This document shows, one piece after another, positions 19,709 through 26,111 of a stretch of DNA of 33,018 bases. The notes beneath the pieces were generated by a model. The model was not told where the DNA came from. It made no database searches and saw nothing but the letters and a program-made list of their open reading frames with translations. Source of the stretch: Myxococcaceae bacterium. Its GTDB lineage: Bacteria; Myxococcota; Myxococcia; Myxococcales; Myxococcaceae. Position 1 is the first letter of the stretch, and each line of letters starts with the position of its first letter. The stretch is taken from positions 1 through 33,018 of the forward strand of contig JAIBBR010000053.1 of the NCBI GenBank assembly GCA_019694575.1, written 5' to 3'. Made by a program: the position numbers and the translations under genes.

Positions 19709-20178
19709 CACCGTCGACGAACCGCCCTGTCCATCTCGCGTTTCGTTTCGCGCTCCTTGATGTCGTGCCGTCTGTCTTGGTGCGTTTTCCCCCGACCGAG
19801 CCCCAACTTTACCTTGGCCCGCCCGTTCTTAAAGTAGAGCATTAACGGAATAATGGAATAACCGCGCTCTCTCACCTTGGCAGCCCATTTATCGATTTCA
19901 TTGCGGTGCAAAAGCAAGCGCCGCGGCCGGGTCGGTTCATGGGCAAAGAAACTCGAAGGTTTGTATGCGCCGAAATGGGCATTGTGCAGGTACATCTCGG
20001 TCTTCTTCGGCATCGCGTACGAATCGTTCAAGTGCGCTTCACCCGCGCGCAGCGCCTTGACTTCGCTGCCCAGCAATTCGAGCCCCGCTTCGACCGTCTC
20101 GTCGATGGCGTAGTCGTGCCGTGCCCGGCGGTTCTCGCAGATCATCTGTTCGCCGGCGGCGGGTTTGTGCGAAGCCAT
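19708..20178 (-). CDS. smpB: SsrA-binding protein SmpB
   Basis: SmpB binds tmRNA and delivers it to stalled ribosomes for trans-translation. Diagnostic segments are NRRARHDYAIDETVEAGLEL, GSEVKALRAGEAHLNDSYA, RKLLLH-like RRLLLHRNEID, and GRAKVKLGLGRGKTHQDRR, followed by the basic C-terminal tail that acts in the decoding site. The 156 residues are normal. It is 14 bp downstream of panC and overlaps sspB by 1 nt. The tmRNA gene itself is not visible in this window. Confidence 0.97.
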   Translation of the reverse strand: MASHKPAAGEQMICENRRARHDYAIDETVEAGLELLGSEVKALRAGEAHLNDSYAMPKKTEMYLHNAHFGAYKPSSFFAHEPTRPRRLLLHRNEIDKWAAKVRERGYSIIPLMLYFKNGRAKVKLGLGRGKTHQDRRHDIKERETKREMDRAVRRR

Positions 20179-20192
20179 GAATCAGACGCGGC

Positions 20193-21038
20193 TTATACCG
20201 ACATGTTGTCGACGAGTCGCGTGGTGCCGACAAAACCGGCCACCAATGCACGAGAAGGCACCCCTGGCTCGATGCGCGAAATCGGCCGCAGGGTGTGGGC
20301 ATCGACAATCTCTACGTAGTCTTCGCGCACGTCGCTCGCTTGTAACTCGCGCCGAATCACCGCCAGCAGAGGCTCGACTTCGCTTTCTCCCCCGCGAACC
20401 AACGCCTGCGCCGCGAGCAGCCCCCGCGACAAAGCCAGCGCCCGCTTGCGCTCATCGGCAGACAGGTACGCGTTGCGCGAGCTCATTGCCAAACCGTCGG
20501 CCTCGCGCACAATTGGCATGCCCACAATGTCGCAGCCCAAGTCGAGGTCACGGTTCAACGCTTCAATCACCTTGAGCTGCTGAAAATCTTTCTCGCCAAA
20601 CAGCGCCACGTGCGGGCGAAAGAGCGCGAGCAGCTTGGTCACCACCGTGGCCACGCCGCGAAAATGCCCGGGCCGTTTGGCGCCGCACAAACCTTGGCTC
20701 GCGTTGGTGACGTCGACATACGTCTGGTAACCGGGTGGATAAACCGCGGCAGGCTCGGGCGCATAGACCACCGACACGCCAGCGCGCTCGCACTTCGCCA
20801 AGTCGCCCGCCATGTCGCGGGGGTAACGCGACAAGTCTTCGTTGGGCCCGAACTGCGTCGGGTTGACGAAGATTGACGCGGCCACCATGTCGGCGCGCGA
20901 AGCGCCTTCACGCATCAGCGACACGTGGCCGTCGTGCAAAAAGCCCATCGTCGGCACCAGCGCCAAGCGCTTGCCCTGGCGCCGCACGCTGTCAGCAAAG
21001 GCCGCCACTTCGAGCGGCATTTTGAAAACGCGAATCAT
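20193..21038 (-). CDS. panC: Pantothenate synthetase
   Basis: PanC condenses pantoate with beta-alanine using ATP, the last step to vitamin B5. The HIGH-like motif PTMGFLHDGHVSLM, FVNPTQFGPNEDLSRYPRD, GHFRGVATVVTKL, FGEKDFQQL and the KMSKS-like MSSRNAYLS are all present in the 281-residue product. It starts 11 bp after panB and ends 14 bp before smpB, so the coenzyme A precursor genes and the smpB-sspB pair are likely one transcript. The ribosome-binding site is weak, which fits coupling to panB. Confidence 0.97.
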   Translation of the reverse strand: MIRVFKMPLEVAAFADSVRRQGKRLALVPTMGFLHDGHVSLMREGASRADMVAASIFVNPTQFGPNEDLSRYPRDMAGDLAKCERAGVSVVYAPEPAAVYPPGYQTYVDVTNASQGLCGAKRPGHFRGVATVVTKLLALFRPHVALFGEKDFQQLKVIEALNRDLDLGCDIVGMPIVREADGLAMSSRNAYLSADERKRALALSRGLLAAQALVRGGESEVEPLLAVIRRELQASDVREDYVEIVDAHTLRPISRIEPGVPSRALVAGFVGTTRLVDNMSV

Positions 21039-21049
21039 GTCAGCCGCAG

Positions 21050-21940
21050 TTAAACCGGCACTCCGTAGACACCGCTCTTCTCTTCGCGCTCGGTCGAACC
21101 CAACTCGGGGTTCGAAGCAATCAACCGAATGCTGGTTGAGCGGAACGAGTGGTCTTCATCGGGAAAACTCTGCGCGCGCACTTCTTGAAAGAAAGTGGCC
21201 GCGGCTCCAGTCACCGCGCCGTGCAGGTCGGCATAGCGTTTGACGAACTTGGGTTTGAAGTCAGGGTTCAAACCCAGCAAGTCGTAGCAGACCAGCACTT
21301 GCCCGTCGCAGTGTTTGCCAGCGCCAATGCCAATGGTGGGAATGTGCAACCGCGCGGTGATTTGCTTGGCGAGCTCGAGCGGCACGCCTTCGAGCACCAC
21401 CGCGTACGCTCCGGCTTCTTCCAACGCCAGCGCGTCGTCAGCCAACTTGCGCGCGGTTTCTTCATCGCGGCCCTGCACCACGTAGCCACCCATTTTGTGC
21501 ACCGACTGCGGAGTGAGGCCGATGTGCCCCATCACGGGAATCGACGCGCGCGCAATGCGGCTGACCGCTTCAGCAAATTCAGCGCCGCCTTCGAGCTTCA
21601 CCGCGCCCACGCCGCCTTCTGCCACCAGACGCCCGGCGTTGCGAACCGCGTCGTCAACCGAGCCTTGGTAGCTCATGAACGGCATGTCGCCCACCACGTG
21701 CGCGCGCTTGGCGCCCCGGGTGACTGCGCGGCAATGGTAAATCATTTGCTCCATGGTGACAGGCAACGTCGAGTCATTGCCCTGTACCACCATGCCGACC
21801 GAATCTCCGACGAGCAGAACGTCGGCGCCCGCTTCATCGAGCAAGCGCGCAAACGTCGCGTCGTACGCCGTGACCATGCAGATCTTCTGACCTGCCGCCT
21901 TCAACTTCTTCAACGTGTGGATGGTGACCTTGTCCTTCAC
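21050..21940 (-). CDS. panB: 3-methyl-2-oxobutanoate hydroxymethyltransferase
   Basis: PanB makes ketopantoate from 2-oxoisovalerate and methylene-tetrahydrofolate. Seen: [66 protein letters not shown] and [18 protein letters not shown]. The 296 residues exceed the common ~265; the extra is a C-terminal tail (about 30 residues, Glu/Ser-rich). The start is GTG 21940 with a very good GGAGGT about 6 nt upstream. The 120 bp to the deoxynucleoside kinase hold no other gene that I can support. Confidence 0.97.
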   Translation of the reverse strand: MKDKVTIHTLKKLKAAGQKICMVTAYDATFARLLDEAGADVLLVGDSVGMVVQGNDSTLPVTMEQMIYHCRAVTRGAKRAHVVGDMPFMSYQGSVDDAVRNAGRLVAEGGVGAVKLEGGAEFAEAVSRIARASIPVMGHIGLTPQSVHKMGGYVVQGRDEETARKLADDALALEEAGAYAVVLEGVPLELAKQITARLHIPTIGIGAGKHCDGQVLVCYDLLGLNPDFKPKFVKRYADLHGAVTGAAATFFQEVRAQSFPDEDHSFRSTSIRLIASNPELGSTEREEKSGVYGVPV

Positions 21941-22060
21941 GGTTCACCTCCTATGGTTGCTGCGGGTGAAGCTGCCGCCCCTTTTGCTGCGTGTTCCTTC
22001 GCCGTCGCTTTTGCGATCGCCGTGGACTTGGTTCAGGTGGTTCGAAAAGTCTAACGCCCT

Positions 22061-22702
22061 TTACTTCGCTACGCTCATCGGCTGGTAGTGGTGAGTGCCC
22101 TTGTGCGTCTCGCCGATAATCTTGACCAAATTCTCTAAATCTTCCGCGTTGTTGACGAAGTCGATGTCAGAGGTGTTGACCACCAAGAGCGGAGTGTCTT
22201 TGTAGTGAAAAAAGAACTCGCCGTACGCCCGCGACAAGTCTTCGAGATAGACGGGGTCGAATTTGCGCTCGAATTCGCGGCCGCGTTTCTTAATGCGATT
22301 GAGCAGCACGTCGTTGCGCGCCTGCAGGTAGACCACCAAATCGGGCCGGGTGACGCGCGGGCCAAGCTCTTCGAAGACGCGCTCGTAGAGGGCGAGCTCG
22401 TTGGGGTCTAACGTGAGGTGCGCGAAGATGCGGTCTTTCGCGAACAAGTAGTCGCTCACGGTGATGCTGGCGAAGAGGTCTTGCTGGAAAAGCGCCTGCT
22501 GCTGCTTGAAGCGCGAGAGCAAAAAGAACATTTGCGTCTGAAACGCGAACTTGGCGCGGTCTTCGTAGAACGCAGAGAGAAATGGGTTCTCTTCCACCAC
22601 CTCCATGACGCGGCGGGCAGAGAAACGCTCAGACAGAATGTTGGCCAAAGACGACTTGCCAACCCCAATCGGGCCTTCGATGACGATGTAGCGGTGGTCC
22701 AA
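22061..22702 (-). CDS. Deoxynucleoside kinase
   Basis: A 213-residue P-loop kinase of the dNK family (deoxyadenosine/deoxyguanosine kinase-like), which phosphorylates deoxynucleosides in nucleotide salvage. The P-loop is IVIEGPIGVGKSSLA at residues 6-20; ENPFLSAFYED and QTQMFFLLSRFKQQ shape the substrate site; SDYLFAKDRIFA and the lid GREFERKF follow. The start is TTG 22702 with GAGG about 10 nt upstream; no ATG is available before the P-loop. Base specificity cannot be assigned from sequence alone. Confidence 0.9.
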   Translation of the reverse strand: MDHRYIVIEGPIGVGKSSLANILSERFSARRVMEVVEENPFLSAFYEDRAKFAFQTQMFFLLSRFKQQQALFQQDLFASITVSDYLFAKDRIFAHLTLDPNELALYERVFEELGPRVTRPDLVVYLQARNDVLLNRIKKRGREFERKFDPVYLEDLSRAYGEFFFHYKDTPLLVVNTSDIDFVNNAEDLENLVKIIGETHKGTHHYQPMSVAK

Positions 22703-22888
22703 GAAAAAGTGCCTCTAAACAGTGCTCTACCTTCGCCCCCAACAGTGTTCCAAGGCCGATTTTCAGGCTTCAGATCGAAATCGGACATACAACCATGTGC
22801 CAGGTGAAAAGGCTACGACTTGTCTGAAAGATCGAATGATCACGCGCAGTTGGTTGACGTCGCATGTCTTGTCACATATCGTCATGTC
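22703..22888 (+). promoter_or_regulatory. Divergent intergenic region with candidate promoter and repeats
   Basis: This 186-bp gap separates the minus-strand kinase from plus-strand small genes. It contains two copies of ACAGTG(C/T)TC (22719-22727, 22742-22750), an inverted repeat CCGATTT/AAATCGG (22756-22762 and 22778-22784), and a good plus-strand promoter candidate TTGACG (22854-22859)-17 nt-TATCGT (22877-22882). The latter would start RNA almost at ATG 22889. No gene is seen within it. Confidence 0.4.
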
Positions 22889-23167
22889 ATGCCAAACGCC
22901 TCGAGGAAGTCGTCGAGCAACGTCGTTGAGCTGGCCCACCCCGATTTACCGAACGAAGAAGTCTCTTCACGCGTCACCGCGAGCCCGTTGTACGGCGTGG
23001 CGATGCTGAAAATCGCGATGGAAATGAAGAAAGCTGACGCGGCACCGCTCGACGACTTGGTTCAGGGCGTGTTGAAAAAAATGAACCTGCCCGAGCGCGA
23101 GTTCTACGACTTCTTGGCGATGAACGGCGGGTTGTTGCGCACGTTGGCATTCAAGCGGGGCTACTGA
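22889..23167 (+). CDS. Small protein of unknown function, first of a coupled pair
   Basis: The 92-residue product is not recognised. After a Ser-rich polar N-terminus, residues ~30-92 look like a compact helical domain (SPLYGVAMLKIAMEMKKAD, LDDLVQGVLKKMNLPEREF, YDFLAMNGGLLRTLAFKRGY). There is no signal peptide or TM helix. The frame is open 23 codons upstream, but that part reads like noncoding sequence and ATG 22889 sits just after a promoter-like element; there is no clear ribosome-binding site. Its TGA overlaps the next ATG by 1 nt (TGATG), strongly suggesting that both are real and translated together. Confidence 0.65.
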   Translation: MPNASRKSSSNVVELAHPDLPNEEVSSRVTASPLYGVAMLKIAMEMKKADAAPLDDLVQGVLKKMNLPEREFYDFLAMNGGLLRTLAFKRGY

Positions 23168-23364
23168 TGGCGACTTCGCGCAATACGAAGCGCATGCTGC
23201 CAGCGCAGGTTTTGGCGAAGGCGAAAGAGCTCTCGCGCAAGAGCGTGGCCAAGCTTGATGCTCCGCCAGATTCGACGACGACACGGGCGCGGGCGGGTGC
23301 AACGGGCAACCCGGCGCGGGCGAAGGTCATCGCAGCGTTGAAGCGTCTGCACCCGATGGATTGA
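23167..23364 (+). CDS. Small basic protein of unknown function, second of the pair
   Basis: A 65-residue, strongly basic protein (many Lys/Arg, few acidic residues) with a helix near the N-terminus (LPAQVLAKAKELSRKSVAKL), a Thr/Ala/Arg-rich middle and a C-terminal helix (ARAKVIAALKRLHPMD). I recognise no family. The charge suggests nucleic-acid or ribosome contact, which is only inference. It begins in the stop of the preceding gene (TGATG). Confidence 0.6.
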   Translation: MATSRNTKRMLPAQVLAKAKELSRKSVAKLDAPPDSTTTRARAGATGNPARAKVIAALKRLHPMD

Positions 23365-23412
23365 AATGTTCGCTGACTCGTCGGCGGCGCGCTTTTCGCA
23401 CAGCCTCGAGGG

Positions 23413-23559
23413 GTGAGCAGAGCACGCCGCATTCGTGTCGTTGTAGCCACTCTCTTGGTGGGGACTCTCACCTCACCTCTGTGGGGGTTTGAGCTGAGCA
23501 CCAGGAACAACGTCGACGAGAAATTCCCGAATGGTGTGCACCCGTATTCATACCCGTAA
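23413..23559 (+). CDS. Short secreted-type ORF, probably a truncated gene
   Basis: From GTG 23413 a 48-codon frame reads a signal-peptide-like start: a positive stretch (S-R-A-R-R-I-R) and a hydrophobic core (VVVATLLVGTLTSPLWG), then about 25 polar residues ending V-H-P-Y-S-Y-P before a TAA at 23557. The stop lies inside the repeat array of the fic promoter. A GAGGGG precedes the GTG but is too close to be a good ribosome-binding site. It looks like the 5' end of an exported-protein gene that was cut off where the fic locus begins. It could also be a chance frame. Confidence 0.35.
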   Translation: MSRARRIRVVVATLLVGTLTSPLWGFELSTRNNVDEKFPNGVHPYSYP

Positions 23560-23612
23560 CGTACCCATTTTGGTCAGGACAAGGCGGAATCGGGTATGTT
23601 TCGGGTATGAAT
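23546..23612 (+). promoter_or_regulatory. Symmetric CGGGTATG operator array over the fic promoter and start
   Basis: An 11-bp perfect inverted repeat, ATTCATACCCG (23546-23556) and CGGGTATGAAT (23602-23612), flanks the promoter. Each arm is doubled with 11-bp periodicity: CATACCCG (23549) with CGTACCC (23560) on the left; CGGGTATG at 23591 and again at 23602 on the right. A promoter candidate lies between: TTGGTC (23570-23575) and TATGTT (23595-23600). The fic ATG (23607) is inside the last repeat. The arrangement fits a repressor binding as two tandem dimers with DNA looping; the Fic protein's own winged helix is the obvious candidate. Confidence 0.6.
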
Positions 23613-24671
23613 GCAGGTACGCCACGTGACCTTCTTAAAACTCTTGTGATTTCGCCAGAGTTGCTACTCGCCATCGCGGAAATCGACGAGTTCAAAGGCC
23701 GCTGGCAAGCGCTCGGCACCTTGGCGCCAGACCGTCTGGCCGCTATGCGGCGCATCGCCACCATCGAATCGGTTGGATCCTCCACGCGCATCGAAGGCGC
23801 CAAGTTGTCCGACCAGGAAGTCGATCGCTTGCTGTCCGGGTTGGACGTTCGCTCTTTCCGTTCCCGTGATGAACAGGAGGTCGCGGGTTACGCCGAGGCC
23901 ATGGAGCTGCTCTTCGAGGCCTGGCGAGACATGTCTCTGACGGAGAACCACATCAAGCAACTCCACGGCACGCTGCTTCGGTACTCCGACAAGGACGAGC
24001 ACCATCGTGGCAACTACAAGACGGTGACGAATCACGTCGAAGCGTTCGACGCTGAAGGGAAGAGTCTCGGGGTCATCTTCCAGACGGCGAGCCCATTCGA
24101 CACACCGCGCCTAATGGAAACGTTGGTGCGATGGACCGACGACGCACTCAAGGTTGTCACCTACCATCCCTTGCTCGTCATCGGGGTCTTCGTCGTTCGG
24201 TTTCTGGCGGTGCATCCCTTCCAGGACGGAAACGGAAGACTCGCCCGTGTGCTTACCAACCTTCTGCTCCTTCGAGCTGGGTACACCTACGTTCCGTACA
24301 GCTCACTGGAGCGGGTTATCGAGGAGAACAAAGACGACTACTACCGATCGCTGCGGCGCGCGCAGGCCACACTGGACCGTGATGAGTCACAGCTCGTGGA
24401 GTGGTTGCTTTTCTTTCTGCGGTGCCTCATCAAGCAGAAGGACGTTCTCGCGAGAAAGGCAGAGCGGGAGAGCATCATGGCTCCCCTCTCACCTTTGGGC
24501 GAACGCCTTATTGAGCTCGCGCGCGAGCATGGTCGCCTGACCCTCGCTGCTGCCGAGAAGCTGACCCACGCAAACCGCAACACGCTCAAGGCACATCTGC
24601 GACGGCTCGTTGAAGCGGGTCGTCTCCGCCTCTTGGGTCGGGGAAGGGCGTCCTGGTACGAGCTCGGGTGA
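23607..24671 (+). CDS. Fic family protein, class II, with C-terminal winged helix
   Basis: A 354-residue cytoplasmic Fic enzyme, normally transferring AMP from ATP to a protein hydroxyl. The N-terminal Fic_N region carries the inhibitory motif S-x-x-x-E-G (S59...E63-G64 in SSTRIEG), placing it in class II, where a glutamate from this helix blocks ATP gamma-phosphate. The flap HHRGNYKTV is followed by the complete catalytic motif HPFQDGNGRLAR (His203). Residues ~290-354 form a winged helix (LTLAAAEKLTHANRNTLKAH, then LVEAGRLRLLGRGRASWYEL), so it is likely a DNA-binding autoregulator. ATG 23607 has no ribosome-binding site and may be leaderless. The target protein is unknown. Confidence 0.9.
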   Translation: MNAGTPRDLLKTLVISPELLLAIAEIDEFKGRWQALGTLAPDRLAAMRRIATIESVGSSTRIEGAKLSDQEVDRLLSGLDVRSFRSRDEQEVAGYAEAMELLFEAWRDMSLTENHIKQLHGTLLRYSDKDEHHRGNYKTVTNHVEAFDAEGKSLGVIFQTASPFDTPRLMETLVRWTDDALKVVTYHPLLVIGVFVVRFLAVHPFQDGNGRLARVLTNLLLLRAGYTYVPYSSLERVIEENKDDYYRSLRRAQATLDRDESQLVEWLLFFLRCLIKQKDVLARKAERESIMAPLSPLGERLIELAREHGRLTLAAAEKLTHANRNTLKAHLRRLVEAGRLRLLGRGRASWYELG

Positions 24672-24720
24672 CCGACGCAATCAACCGCGGTCGGTGTCGG
24701 AGCCTGCACCCGTGAAGCGT

Positions 24721-24972
24721 TCAGTCATCGCCTTCGTCGTCATCGAGCACCCGAAGCTCTCCGGATTTTCCCGGCTGGTACTCGAGTATTTCTCCTGGCT
24801 GGCAGCCGAGCTCGGCACACAATGCTTCGAGCGTAGAAAAGCGAATCGCTTTCACGTGGCCGGTTTTCAGCTTGCTCAAGTTGACCTGTGAAATGCCCAC
24901 CCGCTCGGCGAGTTCTTGCCCGCGAATTTTTCGCAGCGCCATCACCACGTCGAGGCGAACGACGATCGGCAC
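24721..24972 (-). CDS. XRE-type helix-turn-helix regulator (YozG-like)
   Basis: An 83-residue protein. Residues ~5-68 match the YozG/HTH_26 pattern: LDVVMALRKIRGQELAERVG, ISQVNLSKLKTGHVKAIRFS, TLEALCAELGCQPGEILEY. The last 13 residues are very acidic. Such regulators usually accompany a membrane protein (often DUF2975) and control that operon. The start is GTG 24972, sharing one base with the stop of the preceding membrane-protein gene (TAGTG), so translation is coupled. It converges on fic, 49 bp away; that gap holds an ACCGAC/GTCGGT inverted repeat with a 13-nt loop but no T tract. Confidence 0.85.
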   Translation of the reverse strand: MPIVVRLDVVMALRKIRGQELAERVGISQVNLSKLKTGHVKAIRFSTLEALCAELGCQPGEILEYQPGKSGELRVLDDDEGDD

Positions 24973-25268
24973 TAGATGGTCTCCCCGAGCTCTCGAATGA
25001 CGCCGACGAGCGTTTTAAAGGCCTCTGAAACTCGGCGTGCCGCAATCGAGAGACTCAAAAACAAAACGCCGTTAGCAGCGTTATTAAGAGAATCATTGAG
25101 CGTCGAAAAAATCTCGGCGTTCGCTTTTAGCAACGGCAACAGAAAAACCACCGCCACGAGCAACCACATGATGCCAAAGAACCGCAGGAACTTTTCTGCG
25201 TCTCGGAACAACTGAGCAACCCGTTCGATACTCTTCACTTTTTCTTCGACAGACTGAGTCATTGCCAT
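24972..25268 (-). CDS. Small membrane protein coupled to the XRE regulator
   Basis: A 98-residue protein: an N-terminal charged helix (about 1-26), one strong TM helix (residues ~28-48, FFGIMWLLVAVVFLLPLLKA), a polar loop, a second moderately hydrophobic helix (about 63-76), and an amphipathic C-terminal helix. ATG 25268 is preferred since GGAG is about 8 nt upstream; ATG 25262 is also possible. The placement before a YozG-like regulator recalls the DUF2975 modules of other bacteria, but it is shorter and I cannot assign it to that family with confidence. Confidence 0.7.
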   Translation of the reverse strand: MAMTQSVEEKVKSIERVAQLFRDAEKFLRFFGIMWLLVAVVFLLPLLKANAEIFSTLNDSLNNAANGVLFLSLSIAARRVSEAFKTLVGVIRELGETI

Positions 25269-25301
25269 TTCTGCACTCCAGGTGTGTGAATTGGAGCCGC
25301 A

Positions 25302-25331
25302 GAGATACAACCAATAGACAATGTTTTACAA
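25302..25331 (-). promoter_or_regulatory. Candidate promoter of the membrane-protein/XRE operon
   Basis: On the minus strand TTGTAA (25331-25326) and TATCTC/GTATCT (around 25308-25302) are spaced by 17-18 nt, about 35 nt before ATG 25268. The surrounding 60 bp are conspicuously AT-rich for this sequence. Confidence 0.4.
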
Positions 25332-25338
25332 ATAATTA

Positions 25339-25370
25339 TTATCGAATATCGATAATACAATATCGATATT
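25339..25370. promoter_or_regulatory. Paired ATCGAT palindromes (candidate operator)
   Basis: Two perfect palindromes stand side by side just upstream of the candidate promoter: TTATCGA-ATA-TCGATAA (25339-25355) and AATATCGATATT (25359-25370). They share the TATCGATA core. Their centres are about 17-18 bp apart, and the second reaches into the stop codon of the thioredoxin-like gene. They are good binding sites for the small XRE regulator encoded downstream. Confidence 0.5.
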
Positions 25371-25926
25371 AGCCTGGGTGCCACTTGATGTTGCAGCCGA
25401 TGCTCGCCCGCTGCTCGGGTGAAACCGGCTGGCCCGCCAACACTGCATCGATAGCGCCTTTCAAATCTTTCCCCGACACCGGCACCTGATTTGACGGCCG
25501 GCTGTCGTCGAACTGGCCGCGGTAAACGAGCTTCTGCTCCTTATCGAAGAGAAAAAGGTCAGGCGTGCACGCGGCGTGAAAGCGCTTCGCCACCGCTTGC
25601 GATTCGTCGAAGAGAAACGGAAAAGCCCACCGCTCTTCTGTCGCCAGCTTCTTCATATTGGCCGGGCCGTCTTGAGGGTGGGTCTGCACACTGTTGGAGT
25701 TGATGGCGAAAACCGAAAGCCCGCGTTGCGTGGCTTCGTTCGCCAGCGCCACCAGCACCTTGCGAATGTGCACCACATACGGGCAGTGATTACAGATGAA
25801 CATTACCAGCGCCCCATGAGGGCCCGCCGCGTCTGAGCTGACTTGATGTCCATCGACCGTGTTGGGCAACGAAAATGCGGGAAGCGGCGTACCCAAAGGC
25901 AACATCACGGAAGGAACAGCACTCAT
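25369..25926 (-). CDS. Thioredoxin-fold (AhpC/TSA-redoxin) family protein with single Cys
   Basis: A 185-residue protein of the redoxin type: TPLPAFSLPNTVDGHQVSS at the N-terminus, ALVMFICNHCPYVVHIRKVL (active-site region), INSNSVQTHPQDGPANM, FPFLFDESQAVAKRF, ACTPDLFLFD, and the C-terminal IGCNIKWHPG. The active site reads N-H-C-P instead of C-x-x-C, as in the 'thioredoxin family protein' group close to peroxiredoxins; Cys residues in A-C-T-P and I-G-C may be partners. ATG 25926 is supported by AAGGAGA about 8 nt upstream; the open frame continues 54 codons further but overlaps another possible gene. Its exact oxidant or role is unknown. Confidence 0.88.
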   Translation of the reverse strand: MSAVPSVMLPLGTPLPAFSLPNTVDGHQVSSDAAGPHGALVMFICNHCPYVVHIRKVLVALANEATQRGLSVFAINSNSVQTHPQDGPANMKKLATEERWAFPFLFDESQAVAKRFHAACTPDLFLFDKEQKLVYRGQFDDSRPSNQVPVSGKDLKGAIDAVLAGQPVSPEQRASIGCNIKWHPG

Positions 25927-25928
25927 GT

Positions 25929-26111
25929 TTAGTCTCCTTGGCCCAAGGGAACTATCGCCGTCAGCAAGGCTGCGCAAGCCCATGAGCAGCCTGCCACTCG
26001 GAGCGTTGTGGCATCGGCTTTGACGAGAAAGTGGGACGCGCTGCGTGACATCGCGCCTTCGTGTTTCTTGGCTGTGGCGACCTCGCACTGATTAAACACA
26101 CTGGACTTCAT
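25929..26111 (-). CDS. Possible small ORF between rsmA and the thioredoxin-like gene
   Basis: A 60-codon frame starts with ATG 26111, which overlaps the rsmA stop as ATGA, and ends TAA 2 nt before ATG 25926, within the region carrying that gene's ribosome-binding site. The exact fit at both ends argues that it is, or was, a gene of this operon. The sequence (MKSSVFNQCEVATAKKHEGA...) resembles no family I can name with confidence, though its beginning could be a truncated cupin-type protein; a hydrophobic C-terminal part follows. It may be a degenerate remnant. Confidence 0.35.
   Translation of the reverse strand: MKSSVFNQCEVATAKKHEGAMSRSASHFLVKADATTLRVAGCSWACAALLTAIVPLGQGD

Noticed and set aside
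21953-22054. 33-codon hydrophobic plus-strand frame between panB and the kinase
   Set aside because: Its ATG lies just beside the panB ribosome-binding site on the other strand, and it has no ribosome-binding site or homologue that I can name.
24672-24720. Terminator between fic and the XRE gene
   Set aside because: ACCGAC/GTCGGT can pair, but the loop is 13 nt and there is no T tract on either strand.
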